A stretch of DNA of 64,000 nt from SZUA-365 sp049663345 (GCA_049663345.1 JBATDG010000127.1:25047-89046); one strand, 5' to 3'. Positions 26,577 through 36,645 are shown, counted from the first letter of the stretch. Made by a program: numbers and translations. The notes: a model not told the origin generated them from the sequence alone.

Positions 26577-29360
26577 ATGCGTCGAATATTGACATTCGTA
26601 TTTTCTGTCCTTCTGTCAATCATGTTTACGGAAGGAATTCACGCCCAGCAATCCGGCAGCGTGCGCCTTCCCGTGCCTGCTCCTGATAGCGCGCAATCGC
26701 AGAACGCGGCGGCCGCGGTCTCAACCTCACCGTTCCTGGTCAGTGTGCCGATGAAGCAGGTCACCTTGCCGGGCGGAGAGGTCCAGGGCCGCGCGCCCTG
26801 GCGTCCTTGCCTGGGATTGGTACTGAGCGGCGGCGGTGCGCGGGGGTTAGCACAAATCGGAGTTCTGCGGGCATTCGAGGAAGCGGGGATTCGTCCGGAT
26901 TTCATCGCAGGGACCAGCGTCGGCAGCATCATCGGCGGACTCTACGCCAGCGGATATAACGCACGACGCCTCGAAAACGCGGTACACCGCATCGATTGGA
27001 AAACCGTGTTGCAGTTGAGCGACGAAGCAGATCGTTCACTCCTCGCAGTCGATCAGAAACCGATTTCGGACCGTTCGATACTCACGCTGCGCTTTGATGG
27101 ACTCCAGCCCGTCTTACCTCAGGCTGTGTCGAACGGGCAGCGGCTCACCAATCTGCTCAATGAACTCGCGCTTCAGGGGTTGTACCATGAAGACGATTTC
27201 GACCAACTGGGGATCCCGTTCCGGGCTGTCGCCACGGACCTTTACACCGGAAAGCGCGTCATCATGTCCTCAGGCAGCCTGGCAGAATCCATGCGTGCCA
27301 GCTCCACGCTGCCGGTGGTGTATGCCGCCGTGGCTAGGGATTCGATGCTCCTTGTCGATGGCGGACTGATGTCTAATATTCCCGTCGACATAGCGGTGGA
27401 CGCTGGCTGCGAACTCATCGTCGCCGTGAATACCACCAGCCCGCTCCGAAGAAGCGGGCAGATAAACAATGCTTTGGAAACCATCGATCAGGTGTTCAAT
27501 GTCATTATGGCTCCACAGAGCGAGGGCCAGCTGGAACTAGCCGACATAGTGGTAACGCCAGAACTTGACGACTTGAGCGGAATTGATTTCACTTTGGCCG
27601 ACACTCTGATCGCGCTCGGATACGCTGCCGGCCGCAACGCAGTAGCAAAACTCCAAAGCAGGTTGACGGAGGCTGCGGCCGCTCGAATGCCGAAGCCTGC
27701 GATTGTTGCGGATACCTATTACGCAGCCCTTGTATCCGACCTTAATAATCCCGATCCGTGGTTCAAAGAGTCACATACTCTCAGCGATATCTACCTCAAG
27801 GCAGTCATGTTTTCGCAGGACGAAAAGTATTCAAGCGTCAATCTGCGCATATACGAAGACGGCCGTGCAGAAATTCTGCTTGAATCCGCGCCACGCCTCA
27901 CCGCAATTGAGATCATTGGCAGCCAACTGCTTTCCCAGGCAGACCTGGCAGGAATACAATCTCGTTGGGTCGGACAGCCGCTCGTCGCTGATCTCCCGAG
28001 ACAAGTGTCGGAGTACATTCTCGAGGACTACCGAAACCGCAGCTACTCCCTTGCGCACATAGACTCGATATGGATCGGCCACCTAGGCGTGCTTCGTGTC
28101 TGGGTGGACGAAGGTGTTATCGGAAGCATCACTGTAAGCGGGAACACAAGAACGAACGACGTCGTCATACTTCGCGAATTACCGATGCAGGCCGGAGAGG
28201 TTTTCCGCATGACGCAGATGAAAAAGGGGATGGAGAATCTGTTGGCGCTCAGCCTTTTCCACCATGTATCCTATGACATCGAACGCGATGAAGGTCGTAC
28301 ACATATTGTTGTGCGCGTGGTTGAACGTCCGTCACAGGAGCTGCAGACCGGTATTCTCGTCGACAACGAACGCAACGCGCAGCTCGGACTGCTTCTGCGG
28401 GATGCCAACTTCCTCGGTACAGGTACGGAAATCGCCGCGACGTTTTTCAGCGGACAAAACAATCGCGAATACTCACTGCGCTACAGCACGAACCGGATGT
28501 TCTACACGCCCTTCAGTGCGCGCATTGAGGGATATTTCGGTTTCCGCGATTACAACAACTATGAGGATGTGCAGGGGTTGCCACCCGAGCGATTCGACCG
28601 GGAGTTAACCTATGTTTATCGCGACATCGCCTACGGAACCGCTGCGTCGTTTGGCCTCTATGTCCAGCGCTTCGGGAATCTGCTGGGCACACTGCGTTTC
28701 GAACAGCAGCGCATTCGCACAGACCAGATTCTGAAAATGGATGCGGAACCTTTGAACGAAGATCACCTTCTGGTCGAATTGAGTTTTTCTTCCACGATTG
28801 ATACGCAGGACCGCTATCCATATCCAAGGCAGGGGCTTCTATTCGAAGCGGAATACGCATCAGCGCAGGCGACTCTGGGCAGCGAAGTCGCATTCACCCG
28901 CCTGACCATCGGCTATGATTTTTATGTCCCCGTAATACCGGACAAGCTAGTCCTGCACCCTCGTTTTCTTTTCGGTTATGGCGACAAGACCATGCCGCGC
29001 AGCGAAGAGTTCCGTCTCGGTGGTCTGGCATCTTTCATGGGCATGCGGGAAAATGAATTCAATGGCAGGCAGATCATGCTCGGAAGTGCGGAAGTGCGCT
29101 ACACGCTCCCCGTGCGCATTCTTTTCGACAGCTACCTGTCTGTGCGCTACGACCTCGGCCGCACCTGGGAAAATCCCGAACTGATCAAGATCGAGGATCT
29201 CAGGCACGGAATCGGATTGAAGCTGGGGCTCGATACGCCAATCGGCCCGGCCGATTTCGCGATCGGCAGAAGTTTCTATTTTCTTCGCAACAATAGCTCA
29301 ACGCCCATCCGATGGGGTACGACGAATTTCTACTTCTCCATCGGTGTGCGGCTGCAGTAA
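26577..29360 (+). CDS. Patatin-like phospholipase fused to POTRA and Omp85 barrel (type Vd-like)
   Basis: 927 residues. A signal peptide (to about residue 24) and a spacer precede a patatin domain at about 78-350. The oxyanion loop is SGGGARG (84-90), the nucleophile is Ser114 in GTSVGS, and the catalytic Asp261 is in VDGG. A POTRA-like segment follows (VIGSITVSGNTRTNDVVILRELPMQAGEVFR, about 510-580), then an Omp85-type 16-strand barrel with RLGGLASFMGMRENEF resembling the family's (V/I)RG(Y/F) loop. Type Vd proteins such as PlpD carry a phospholipase translocated by their own barrel. The ATG follows the terminator closely with a weak SD. Confidence 0.88.
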   Translation: MRRILTFVFSVLLSIMFTEGIHAQQSGSVRLPVPAPDSAQSQNAAAAVSTSPFLVSVPMKQVTLPGGEVQGRAPWRPCLGLVLSGGGARGLAQIGVLRAFEEAGIRPDFIAGTSVGSIIGGLYASGYNARRLENAVHRIDWKTVLQLSDEADRSLLAVDQKPISDRSILTLRFDGLQPVLPQAVSNGQRLTNLLNELALQGLYHEDDFDQLGIPFRAVATDLYTGKRVIMSSGSLAESMRASSTLPVVYAAVARDSMLLVDGGLMSNIPVDIAVDAGCELIVAVNTTSPLRRSGQINNALETIDQVFNVIMAPQSEGQLELADIVVTPELDDLSGIDFTLADTLIALGYAAGRNAVAKLQSRLTEAAAARMPKPAIVADTYYAALVSDLNNPDPWFKESHTLSDIYLKAVMFSQDEKYSSVNLRIYEDGRAEILLESAPRLTAIEIIGSQLLSQADLAGIQSRWVGQPLVADLPRQVSEYILEDYRNRSYSLAHIDSIWIGHLGVLRVWVDEGVIGSITVSGNTRTNDVVILRELPMQAGEVFRMTQMKKGMENLLALSLFHHVSYDIERDEGRTHIVVRVVERPSQELQTGILVDNERNAQLGLLLRDANFLGTGTEIAATFFSGQNNREYSLRYSTNRMFYTPFSARIEGYFGFRDYNNYEDVQGLPPERFDRELTYVYRDIAYGTAASFGLYVQRFGNLLGTLRFEQQRIRTDQILKMDAEPLNEDHLLVELSFSSTIDTQDRYPYPRQGLLFEAEYASAQATLGSEVAFTRLTIGYDFYVPVIPDKLVLHPRFLFGYGDKTMPRSEEFRLGGLASFMGMRENEFNGRQIMLGSAEVRYTLPVRILFDSYLSVRYDLGRTWENPELIKIEDLRHGIGLKLGLDTPIGPADFAIGRSFYFLRNNSSTPIRWGTTNFYFSIGVRLQ

Positions 29361-29437
29361 TTGCAGGCTGACCTGACTGGCATCGCAACGGAACGCTGCC
29401 CGTAAACTCCCGCAAAATACTTTTCAGGCAACTACGA

Positions 29438-29467
29438 CAAAGGGCGGATCCGAAAATCCGCCCTTTG
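29438..29467. terminator. Bidirectional terminator between convergent genes
   Basis: CAAAGGGCGGAT-ccgaaa-ATCCGCCCTTTG is a perfect 12-bp stem between the patatin gene (plus) and pepA (minus). On each strand a short AT stretch follows, so it can serve both transcripts. Confidence 0.85.
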
Positions 29468-29487
29468 AATAATTGCTGCAGCGATTG

Positions 29488-30996
29488 TTATCCTTCCTGG
29501 GTTCGGAGGAAAGCGGTAAGGAGGCGCACGCCGACACCGGTACCGCCCTTAGGCTGGTAGTCGCTGGCGGAGTCAAGCATTGCGGTACCAGCAATATCGA
29601 GATGCACCCAGGGGAATTCACCGACGAAATGCTGCAGGAACGCTGCTGCTGTGCATGCGCCGCCCCACTTCCCACCGAGGTTGGAAATATCCGCCACCTC
29701 GCTCTTCAGCATTTTCTTGTATTCATCGTAGAGCGGGAGTTCCCAGACACGTTCGAAGGTCTGTTCACCCGCTTTCTTCAGCCCTTCCATCAGAGCGGCA
29801 TCATTGCCCATCATGCCTGTGGCATGAGAGGCGAGAGCCACGACGACCGCGCCGGTGAGCGTGGCCACGTCAATGATCGCGGCAGGTTTGAAGCGCTGCG
29901 CATACACCAGAGCATCTGCGAGTATCAGCCGTCCTTCGGCATCGGTGTTCTTCACTTCCACCGTCGTGCCATCGGAGATGGTGATCACGTCGCCCGGACG
30001 GTAAGCCGCGCCGCCTGTCATATTATCGGTCACTGGAATAAGAGCCACGAGGCGGATCGGGAGTTTGAGTTTCGCAACGGCGTACATCGTACCGAGCACG
30101 GTAGCTGCACCGCTCATATCCATCTTCATTTCATCCATGCTGGCGGCGGGTTTCAGGCAGAGTCCGCCCGAATCGAACGTCACGCCCTTCCCTACCAACA
30201 CGATCGGCGGGAGACGGCGTTTCTTGTCATTGTATTCCATGACAATGAAACGCGGTTCCTGACTGCTGCCCTGATTGACGGCAAGCAGACCACCCATCTT
30301 GTTGGCCTGGATTTCCTTCTTGTTGAGCACCACGGTCTTGATGGTAAACTTCTTTCCCATCGCGACGGCTTCTTTCGTCAGCTGATCGACGTCCATTACA
30401 TTCGCCGGGGCGTTCGACATATTCCTGGCAATTTCAACCGCTTCGACGATGATCGTCGCTTCAGTGATTCCGGCTTTCAACCGGCTTTGATATCCTTCGT
30501 CCGTCGTGACGATTTTAAATTCCTTGATCTTCCCTTTCTTCTCATCAGGTTTGGCTTTGATGAAGGCATCATATTTGTAGAGGGCAAGCGAAGCTCCCTC
30601 AATCATAGCGATGACAGTATCCTCAAAAGAGACGGGAAGGATTTTCTTTACAATTTCCTCAAGCGGACAATAGAGCGCGACCACTGGTGCGACATAACCA
30701 TTGGCCAGCTTCACCGCCTGCGCCATCGCACGGCGCACACGTTCGACGCCCATGCCATCAGCTTCACCTAATCCGGTGAGGATTATGTGTCCGTCTGCTG
30801 TAGTGAGTGAAAGCGTTTCATCTGCTTTGCCAGAGAAATCGCCATTTTCGCGTAATCCAGCGATCAGCGGCTTCAAACCGGGTCCGACCTGGTTGAGCAT
30901 TTTCTGAAAAAGGCCTTTATCACCGGGGAACGGAATGATAGAAACATCCGCTGCGATGCGATCAGGGGTTCCGTAATGGCCGGTACATTTGAGCAT
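29488..30996 (-). CDS. pepA: Leucyl aminopeptidase (M17 family)
   Basis: 502 residues from the ATG at 30996, which has GAGGAG eight bases upstream. A longer frame continues through the 18-bp tandem repeat and is spurious. The C-terminal catalytic domain carries the two-metal site: VGKGVTFDSGGLCLKPAASMDEMKMDMSGAA supplies the Lys and Asp ligands, and NTDAEGRLILADAL is the M17 signature (about residue 345). It cleaves N-terminal residues from peptides in the cytoplasm, and in some bacteria also binds DNA. It is transcribed towards the bidirectional terminator. Confidence 0.95.
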   Translation of the reverse strand: MLKCTGHYGTPDRIAADVSIIPFPGDKGLFQKMLNQVGPGLKPLIAGLRENGDFSGKADETLSLTTADGHIILTGLGEADGMGVERVRRAMAQAVKLANGYVAPVVALYCPLEEIVKKILPVSFEDTVIAMIEGASLALYKYDAFIKAKPDEKKGKIKEFKIVTTDEGYQSRLKAGITEATIIVEAVEIARNMSNAPANVMDVDQLTKEAVAMGKKFTIKTVVLNKKEIQANKMGGLLAVNQGSSQEPRFIVMEYNDKKRRLPPIVLVGKGVTFDSGGLCLKPAASMDEMKMDMSGAATVLGTMYAVAKLKLPIRLVALIPVTDNMTGGAAYRPGDVITISDGTTVEVKNTDAEGRLILADALVYAQRFKPAAIIDVATLTGAVVVALASHATGMMGNDAALMEGLKKAGEQTFERVWELPLYDEYKKMLKSEVADISNLGGKWGGACTAAAFLQHFVGEFPWVHLDIAGTAMLDSASDYQPKGGTGVGVRLLTAFLRTQEG

Positions 30997-31120
30997 GCGG
31001 TATTCTCCTCTTCGAGTGAGCGTTCTTTTTCCCGGGGCCGCAAAATGGCCCATTCGAGCGAGCGGAGAAAAAGTGTATAGGCAGAATGGTAACGGAAAAT
31101 GTGAAAACAAGCAAATCGAG

Positions 31121-31455
31121 GGCAATATCAAAATCGAAATCGACATCGAAATCGAGCGCGAAATCGAAATCGAGCGCGACATCGAAATCGAGCGCGACAT
31201 CGAAATCGAGCGCGACATCGAAATCGAGCGCGACATCGAAATCGAGCGCGACATCGAAACCGAGCGCGACATCGAAACCGAGCGCGACATCGAAATCGAG
31301 CGCGACATCGAAATCGAGCGCGACATCGAAACCGAGCGCGACGATCGAAATCGAGCGCGACGATCGAAATCGAGCGCGACATCGAAATCGAGCGCGACAT
31401 CGAAACCGAGCGCGACGATCGAAATCGAGCGCGACGATCGAAATCGAGCGCGAGT
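31121..31455. repeat. 18-bp tandem repeat array (VNTR)
   Basis: Seventeen copies of the core CGAGCGCGA, mostly in an 18-bp unit CGAAATCGAGCGCGACAT, run without interruption. Variants have CGAAACCGAG in place of CGAAATCGAG. Five later junctions change CGACATCG to CGACGATCG, giving 19-bp units. The unit is self-complementary in part (CGCG, ATCGAAATCGA) and multiple reading frames stay open, giving IEIERD- or SKSSAT-type peptides. No SD or start precedes these frames. It lies in the pepA upstream region, 125 nt from its ATG. Confidence 0.9.
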
Positions 31456-31463
31456 GCGAGAGA

Positions 31464-31509
31464 GCCCCGAAGGGGCGACCGATCATAGCCCAGGGCTTCA
31501 GCCCTGGGT
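31464..31509. repeat. Paired palindromes (REP-like element)
   Basis: Immediately after the tandem array, two perfect hairpins sit side by side: GCCCCG-AA-GGGGC at 31464-31476 and CCCAGGGC-TTCA-GCCCTGGG at 31489-31508. Such paired GC-rich palindromes resemble bacterial REP or BIME units scattered between genes. The rest of the gap to 31567 shows nothing further. Confidence 0.7.
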
Positions 31510-31567
31510 TACGCGCGGCCCCTCCCACCCTCCATCTTCCGTCATCACGCCCTATCGCCCTCACTTC

Positions 31568-34500
31568 CTATCGCACCACCGTCACCATCCTGCTCTGCAT
31601 CCCGTTTGATGAAAGCAGGCGCAGCAGGTAGCTGCCGGGTTCGAGTCCCAGCACTGCGGGACGCAAGATCAGGACCTCACTATCCGTTATAACTCCGTCG
31701 TGCAGAACGGCCCGTTCGCGGCCGAGAAGGTCGTGCAGCGTGATGCGGGCGGTGCTTCCATTCAGGGGCGTGATGACGATGCGTGCTTCGCCCTGCAAGG
31801 GAATGGGATGCGGGTAAACAGGACCAAGAGAAAGTGATGATGGTGCTGGGGTGCTACCCGTACTCGTCAGACTCGTGATCAGATACTCCACTTCGATCTG
31901 TTTCGGCAGGTTCTTTGCGGAACCCGCAAGTTCGATGGCGCTGGAATGCATGCCTTTGTTCAGCATGGTGGTGTTGGGACGCACGGCAATTGTCGCTGTG
32001 TGGTCGCCCGTGACAGGGTCGATGTCGATGTACCAGGTATCGGATTGTGCGGTCCAGGGCATGGAGAGTCCTCCGCCGGTCCAGAGCTGAATGCTCTGCG
32101 CCTGTGGCAACGCGCCACCGAGTTCCGCTTCGAAGTACAGATGCAATGGTGTAAATACAATGCCGCCGGGCGGGTCAGCGCCGAGCTGCACGGTATGTGC
32201 GCAACCGGTGACCGTTCCCTGCTCATCGCTGCTCCATTGCCAATTGAATTGGTAGGGACCGAATGCAGAAAGCTGATCGGAAGGCGTCAGCGTCCACCAA
32301 CGCTTGGCTGTCTCACTCGGCGCAAGTGTGCCGAAGCTCTGGATGCTGTCTGATCCCGCAATGGCGAAGCCTGCAGGAAGGATGATCGCGGCTGTGCAGT
32401 TCGTGAGCGTAACCGTTCCGCTGTTGGTTGCGGTGTAGGAGACTTCGAAGGGCTTCGGAATGATTTCCTCGTACTTTGCATCGGCGTGGAGGGAATCGTG
32501 TCCGCCCGTTGCGCAGTGTACTTCAGCGATCTCCGGCCAGGCTTCGATGGTGACAGTCGCGCGGCATTCGCTCCATTCCGGATGCGCATCGCTGCGGTAA
32601 CGCACAATCACTTCCTCGGTAGCATCCACTGGCGCTGCCTGTGCCACGAGCGTCCATGCGATCTGCTCCGTTTTACCCAGTACCTGCAGCGTCCTTACCG
32701 CTGGTTCTCCCGATGCGAGCACGCAGCGGGGAGCCAATGTGAGATCGAGCTCCGCTTCAATGTTCGTTTCTTCCACATCGAAAGGATTCGTCAATTCCAG
32801 CAACACGGAAAATGGATTCGGTTGGTAGCGTAAACTATCACGATCGAATCGGATGCGATCGGGCACGGTCAACGCGCAGGAAATCACTCCATCCGTCGCT
32901 TCAATCCAAAGCGTATGTTCGCATTCAGCAAGAATCATCTCGCCCGGGCCATAGGCTGTCACCGTACACCGTACCAAACGATCCGTTTGCACTTTCTCGC
33001 CCTGCAGTTCCCAGAATTTCACAACCTGGGTGCCGCCTGCGAGTGTTTCGCCGTTCTGTCTGAGCGGCACGACACTGCGAAGTCCACCTCCAGGACTGAA
33101 GGATAGATCGTAATGCTCGACCGGCATCGGCACCGTTCCGGTATTCTCCAGTGTGAAATCAAGATACACTGGAGTGAAAGCAGCAATATTCGCCGCTGTC
33201 AGCGAATCGCGTGCGGCGATGCTGCACGCTGCACCTTCAACGAAGGGTGTGATGAACACTTCCTGCGAACATGTCCGAATCCAGCGTCCGCCACCTGCCA
33301 GCCATCGGTAGATAATCGTGTCGCGAACTGTCCCAACGGGAATACTCGCGAGCTTGAGCTCCCAATGGAGGGTATCAAGCGCATCGGCGCCGAGTTTCAG
33401 CGGACCAACCACCGGCATCTCTCCTGCTGCAAGCTGAAGGTACCGGCATGAAGACAGATCGATCTCGGCGCGGGCATCGAGTAAAATGGTATCAAGCACC
33501 TGACGCAGCTCAATGCTGCCGATGATGGGATCGGGTTGCCAGCCCGAAGTGTCCTCTGGGATGAACACCTGGAGCGGACCCGGAATCGCGCAGAGCAAGG
33601 GCTTGAGCGCGGGGACTATCACTTCTGTCTCACAAAAACTCAACACGAGTCCGTTTGCATCTTCTCCGGTCACCATGACGCGCATCGTGCGTTCGGCGGC
33701 GCGTCGCTCGGCGCGAGGAAGCCAGGAAACGCTGTGGGCTTCACCCGGTGCGAGGATTTTCCCCGGGCGAATTCTCTCACCCAATGGTACAACGACACCG
33801 CCGATATCTCCGCCAAAATCGATAATGAAGCGGGCGACGTCCACTGTTTTGGTCGCGACGTTCCTCACTGTCGCACGTACGGAAAACGGTGTTGGATCAT
33901 AGCCGTCCGCTCCTGCATTAACAGTCAATCTGTCCGGTGCATCGACGGAGCAGGCAAGTTCAAGATCGCCATACTGGATGTGTTCCACGGCGATATAGTG
34001 GTCGCACTGCGTCGAAGATGGCGGTCCACCCGGGGCAGAGTTTGTGTTGTGGTAATAGGTAACCACGTCCACCCAAATTCCCTGACCACTCAGCTTGGAA
34101 GTATCAACCTTCACGGTCCACGAGAACTGTACGCTTGCACCGGAAGCGAGTTGTCCGGCTGGGGGCGTCTTCCTGAGTGACTGCGTTGGAGGATCGAGGA
34201 TAAGTCCCGGCGGTAATGACAAGACGCACTCTACCTCACCAGCCAGAAGTGTCGGATGAATATTGAGCACATCGGCCGTCACGGTCAACTGCACCGGATC
34301 AACACGCGGCGGCGTGTGGGTTATGCGCACCGAATCAGCCATCGAGACTGAACAGGAGAGCATCTCACAACCCGGGAGGCGCGTGCGATATAAAAACATA
34401 TCGTTCTCGCCACCGGCATATTTAGATTGAAATGCTCGGAGGGTGCTGACGCTGTCAGCGGAGCGCAGCTGAACACCCGAAAGTGCTGTAAGATTCCCAT

Positions 34501-36574
34501 TACGGATAAATGTTCCGCCGGAGTTAATTATCGCACCTCCTTGTAGCAAATAACCGCCGACGTGTATACCGTCGCCGTCGACGTACTTCTCATCTAGATG
34601 CCAATAGCCTAATGAGACAATACTCTGACCCGTTGGATCAAGTGTCAACAGCACCGATTGTCCGTAGTGAGTATCGAGGGGATTAACAAATTTCGGGAGC
34701 TCACCTGCCCCCGAGGTCGTTGACAGAACAATGTCCCCACAATCCAGCGGATAGATTGCGGCGCCACCGTCACCTTGGATAGCTACCTCAATCGGAAGCC
34801 GTGTTGAAAAGACAGGTTCTTTGCCGTCAGTTGGAAATTTTACAACGAAGGAGGGACGGGGACCATTCGATATCGGATTTTTGAGAGCAATTGGATTTGT
34901 ATTGTAGGTGATCCCCGATATGATTATTTCATCAGTCGTGCTGATTGCCAAATCAGATATCTCAGCAGCTCCACCGAGTCCAGTGGTGAAAACATATCTG
35001 CTCAGATCTGAATCAATCTTTGCGATGATATATCCATTGACTGGAGGATACCATTCATTGAATCCCGGTGTTAGGTAGGTTGAACGGTAATTGTTTAAAA
35101 ACAAGACTAAATCCCCAGAATTATCTACTTCCATTTCAAAGCCATCCATGTAATCGTAGCGATTCTGATCGAGCAGGTAAGTCGCAGCGAGTACCGAAGA
35201 GTAATTAGGCGTGAGTTTTACGAGCACACCGGTGTGCAAGATTGTATCATGCATACTCGGTGTTCTCATCGGTGCAGTCTGTAAGCTGCCCGGTGTGATG
35301 AACCACTGTTCACCAGGCGCAAGACCAAACAAAAATACATTCCCACTCGGATCTGTCCTGATTGTCTCGCCGCCAAAAAAAGTTGGCCCACCAAGCCAAG
35401 TCGCGGCATCTAATGTTCCGGTACGGCTGAATCTTACAAGGGCTGTCGACGAGCGCCACGTAGGCAAACCATCATACCGCTGGGCCTGAACAGTACTCGA
35501 TGTGTGTGGGAAATCGATTGACTGTGTGTTGCAGACGATATGTGTGGATGCATTATCCCCGACTGCAAGCTTTTTGGGAATATGCATCCAAATGGTCCCC
35601 AAACGTTCATCCAATACTGGTTCTGACCATTCATCCTCTGAACCACCAAGAAATGTCGAAAAAATTATTGTTCGTGCATCTCCACTAAGGCAAGTCACAA
35701 AGTAGTCGTGATCAAGTGCACCGCCTGCATGTGTGGATTGATATGCATGATACACCGGAAAATCACTCGAAGTTGTGACTCCTGCGATATGGATATTTCC
35801 CTCCTGATCTTCATCCATACCCATACTTCCATCAATACCCGATCTTCCGAAAAATGTGTTGAATTCCGTCTCAATCGCCTTCCGCTTTTCGAAGAAATTA
35901 CGATAAGGAATGTTTGTCGGTGGCGGTGTCAAGGCCATCGTCGCTTCGGAAGCGGACAGCCTCACCTGGGATTCATCCACGGGAGTTATTTCCTGTTCTC
36001 CCAGGTTCCCATTTGCAAAGGCAATCTGATCGGGGTTTGCCCCTTCATGAACGATAATGCGCTGCCGGAGTTTCCCCTCATGCTCCACATACTCCACATC
36101 AACTCCATCCCAGGCATTCACATATCGTACACCGCCGTACGTCGGCACATCCGAGCGCCATCTTGACGAATCATTGCCGCGATAGAAATTTGTGTGCGTT
36201 TCAATCTGGTCGATCCCCTCCATCCGCATTTTCGGCGAGGGGTTGATAAAGCGCAGCGTGCTGCATTCCAGCATCCGGGTAGTACCCGATGTGCCTGCAC
36301 CCGATGTTTCCAGCCCCGGCATCACGGTCGGTCTTTCCATCGGCCGGTAGAGCCGGATTCCCTCTCTGGTGAATGCCGCCTTGTCCTCGCCCCTGATAAT
36401 TCCGAACCGCACCTCCGCGTTCCACTGCCCTGCATTCGCGATGAACTGCAGCGGCATTCGGATCGGGATTGCCTGTGTATATGGATTTGGATCCGTTCCT
36501 GCATTCACGAAAGAATGGCTGGAGAAAGCTAGAAGAAGAATCCAATACATCCGGTACTTCAATTCCTGCATCAT
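31568..36574 (-). CDS. Giant secreted T9SS cargo with DUF7948/SBBP-like N-terminus and repeated adhesion-type domains
   Basis: 1668 residues. A signal peptide (MYWILLLAFSSHSFVNAG) precedes FIANAGQWNAEVRFGIIRG...GVDVEYVEHEGKLRQRIIVHEGANP, the DUF7948 pattern found ahead of SBBP-like propellers. A propeller with phrases DMDEDQEGNIHIAGVTTSSDFP and GGSEDEW follows to about residue 740. Then come about six Ig-like repeats of about 120 residues, each opening with a CSV/CAI-type strand and VPDRLTV/ARDSLTA phrase. The last 80 residues (GPVYPHPIPLQGEARI...ITLHDLLGRERAVL...GSYLLRLLSSNGMQSRMVTVV) are a type A T9SS sorting domain. The ATG follows GGAG. A surface adhesin or structural role is inferred. 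Confidence 0.8.
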   Translation of the reverse strand: MMQELKYRMYWILLLAFSSHSFVNAGTDPNPYTQAIPIRMPLQFIANAGQWNAEVRFGIIRGEDKAAFTREGIRLYRPMERPTVMPGLETSGAGTSGTTRMLECSTLRFINPSPKMRMEGIDQIETHTNFYRGNDSSRWRSDVPTYGGVRYVNAWDGVDVEYVEHEGKLRQRIIVHEGANPDQIAFANGNLGEQEITPVDESQVRLSASEATMALTPPPTNIPYRNFFEKRKAIETEFNTFFGRSGIDGSMGMDEDQEGNIHIAGVTTSSDFPVYHAYQSTHAGGALDHDYFVTCLSGDARTIIFSTFLGGSEDEWSEPVLDERLGTIWMHIPKKLAVGDNASTHIVCNTQSIDFPHTSSTVQAQRYDGLPTWRSSTALVRFSRTGTLDAATWLGGPTFFGGETIRTDPSGNVFLFGLAPGEQWFITPGSLQTAPMRTPSMHDTILHTGVLVKLTPNYSSVLAATYLLDQNRYDYMDGFEMEVDNSGDLVLFLNNYRSTYLTPGFNEWYPPVNGYIIAKIDSDLSRYVFTTGLGGAAEISDLAISTTDEIIISGITYNTNPIALKNPISNGPRPSFVVKFPTDGKEPVFSTRLPIEVAIQGDGGAAIYPLDCGDIVLSTTSGAGELPKFVNPLDTHYGQSVLLTLDPTGQSIVSLGYWHLDEKYVDGDGIHVGGYLLQGGAIINSGGTFIRNGNLTALSGVQLRSADSVSTLRAFQSKYAGGENDMFLYRTRLPGCEMLSCSVSMADSVRITHTPPRVDPVQLTVTADVLNIHPTLLAGEVECVLSLPPGLILDPPTQSLRKTPPAGQLASGASVQFSWTVKVDTSKLSGQGIWVDVVTYYHNTNSAPGGPPSSTQCDHYIAVEHIQYGDLELACSVDAPDRLTVNAGADGYDPTPFSVRATVRNVATKTVDVARFIIDFGGDIGGVVVPLGERIRPGKILAPGEAHSVSWLPRAERRAAERTMRVMVTGEDANGLVLSFCETEVIVPALKPLLCAIPGPLQVFIPEDTSGWQPDPIIGSIELRQVLDTILLDARAEIDLSSCRYLQLAAGEMPVVGPLKLGADALDTLHWELKLASIPVGTVRDTIIYRWLAGGGRWIRTCSQEVFITPFVEGAACSIAARDSLTAANIAAFTPVYLDFTLENTGTVPMPVEHYDLSFSPGGGLRSVVPLRQNGETLAGGTQVVKFWELQGEKVQTDRLVRCTVTAYGPGEMILAECEHTLWIEATDGVISCALTVPDRIRFDRDSLRYQPNPFSVLLELTNPFDVEETNIEAELDLTLAPRCVLASGEPAVRTLQVLGKTEQIAWTLVAQAAPVDATEEVIVRYRSDAHPEWSECRATVTIEAWPEIAEVHCATGGHDSLHADAKYEEIIPKPFEVSYTATNSGTVTLTNCTAAIILPAGFAIAGSDSIQSFGTLAPSETAKRWWTLTPSDQLSAFGPYQFNWQWSSDEQGTVTGCAHTVQLGADPPGGIVFTPLHLYFEAELGGALPQAQSIQLWTGGGLSMPWTAQSDTWYIDIDPVTGDHTATIAVRPNTTMLNKGMHSSAIELAGSAKNLPKQIEVEYLITSLTSTGSTPAPSSLSLGPVYPHPIPLQGEARIVITPLNGSTARITLHDLLGRERAVLHDGVITDSEVLILRPAVLGLEPGSYLLRLLSSNGMQSRMVTVVR

Positions 36575-36619
36575 GACTCCGTACTTGACAATGGAGAATA
36601 CTTTGAAAAGTTACCGGTT

Positions 36620-36645
36620 GGAGGGGCGCGCAAGTGCGCCCCTCC
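36620..36645 (-). terminator. Strong stem-loop after the second T9SS cargo gene
   Basis: GGAGGGGCGC-gcaagt-GCGCCCCTCC is a 10-bp all-GC-rich stem 54 nt past the stop of the 36699-40304 gene. The U-tract is lacking (CCTCCAACCGG follows), so termination is probable but may need Rho, or it may be a processing site. Confidence 0.55.

Noticed and set aside
29473..30771. A 432-codon plus-strand frame
   Set aside because: Antisense of pepA; the minus frame has the M17 signature.
31121..31455. Possible CRISPR array
   Set aside because: The units are directly adjacent with no unique spacers of 30-40 nt, and no cas genes lie nearby.
31086..31631. Long open frames on both strands through the 18-bp array (SKSSAT-, IEIERD- and MSRSIS-type peptides)
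   Set aside because: They exist because the unit is mostly a multiple of three and lacks stop codons. No SD or start fits, and the minus frame ends up fused to the real pepA start.
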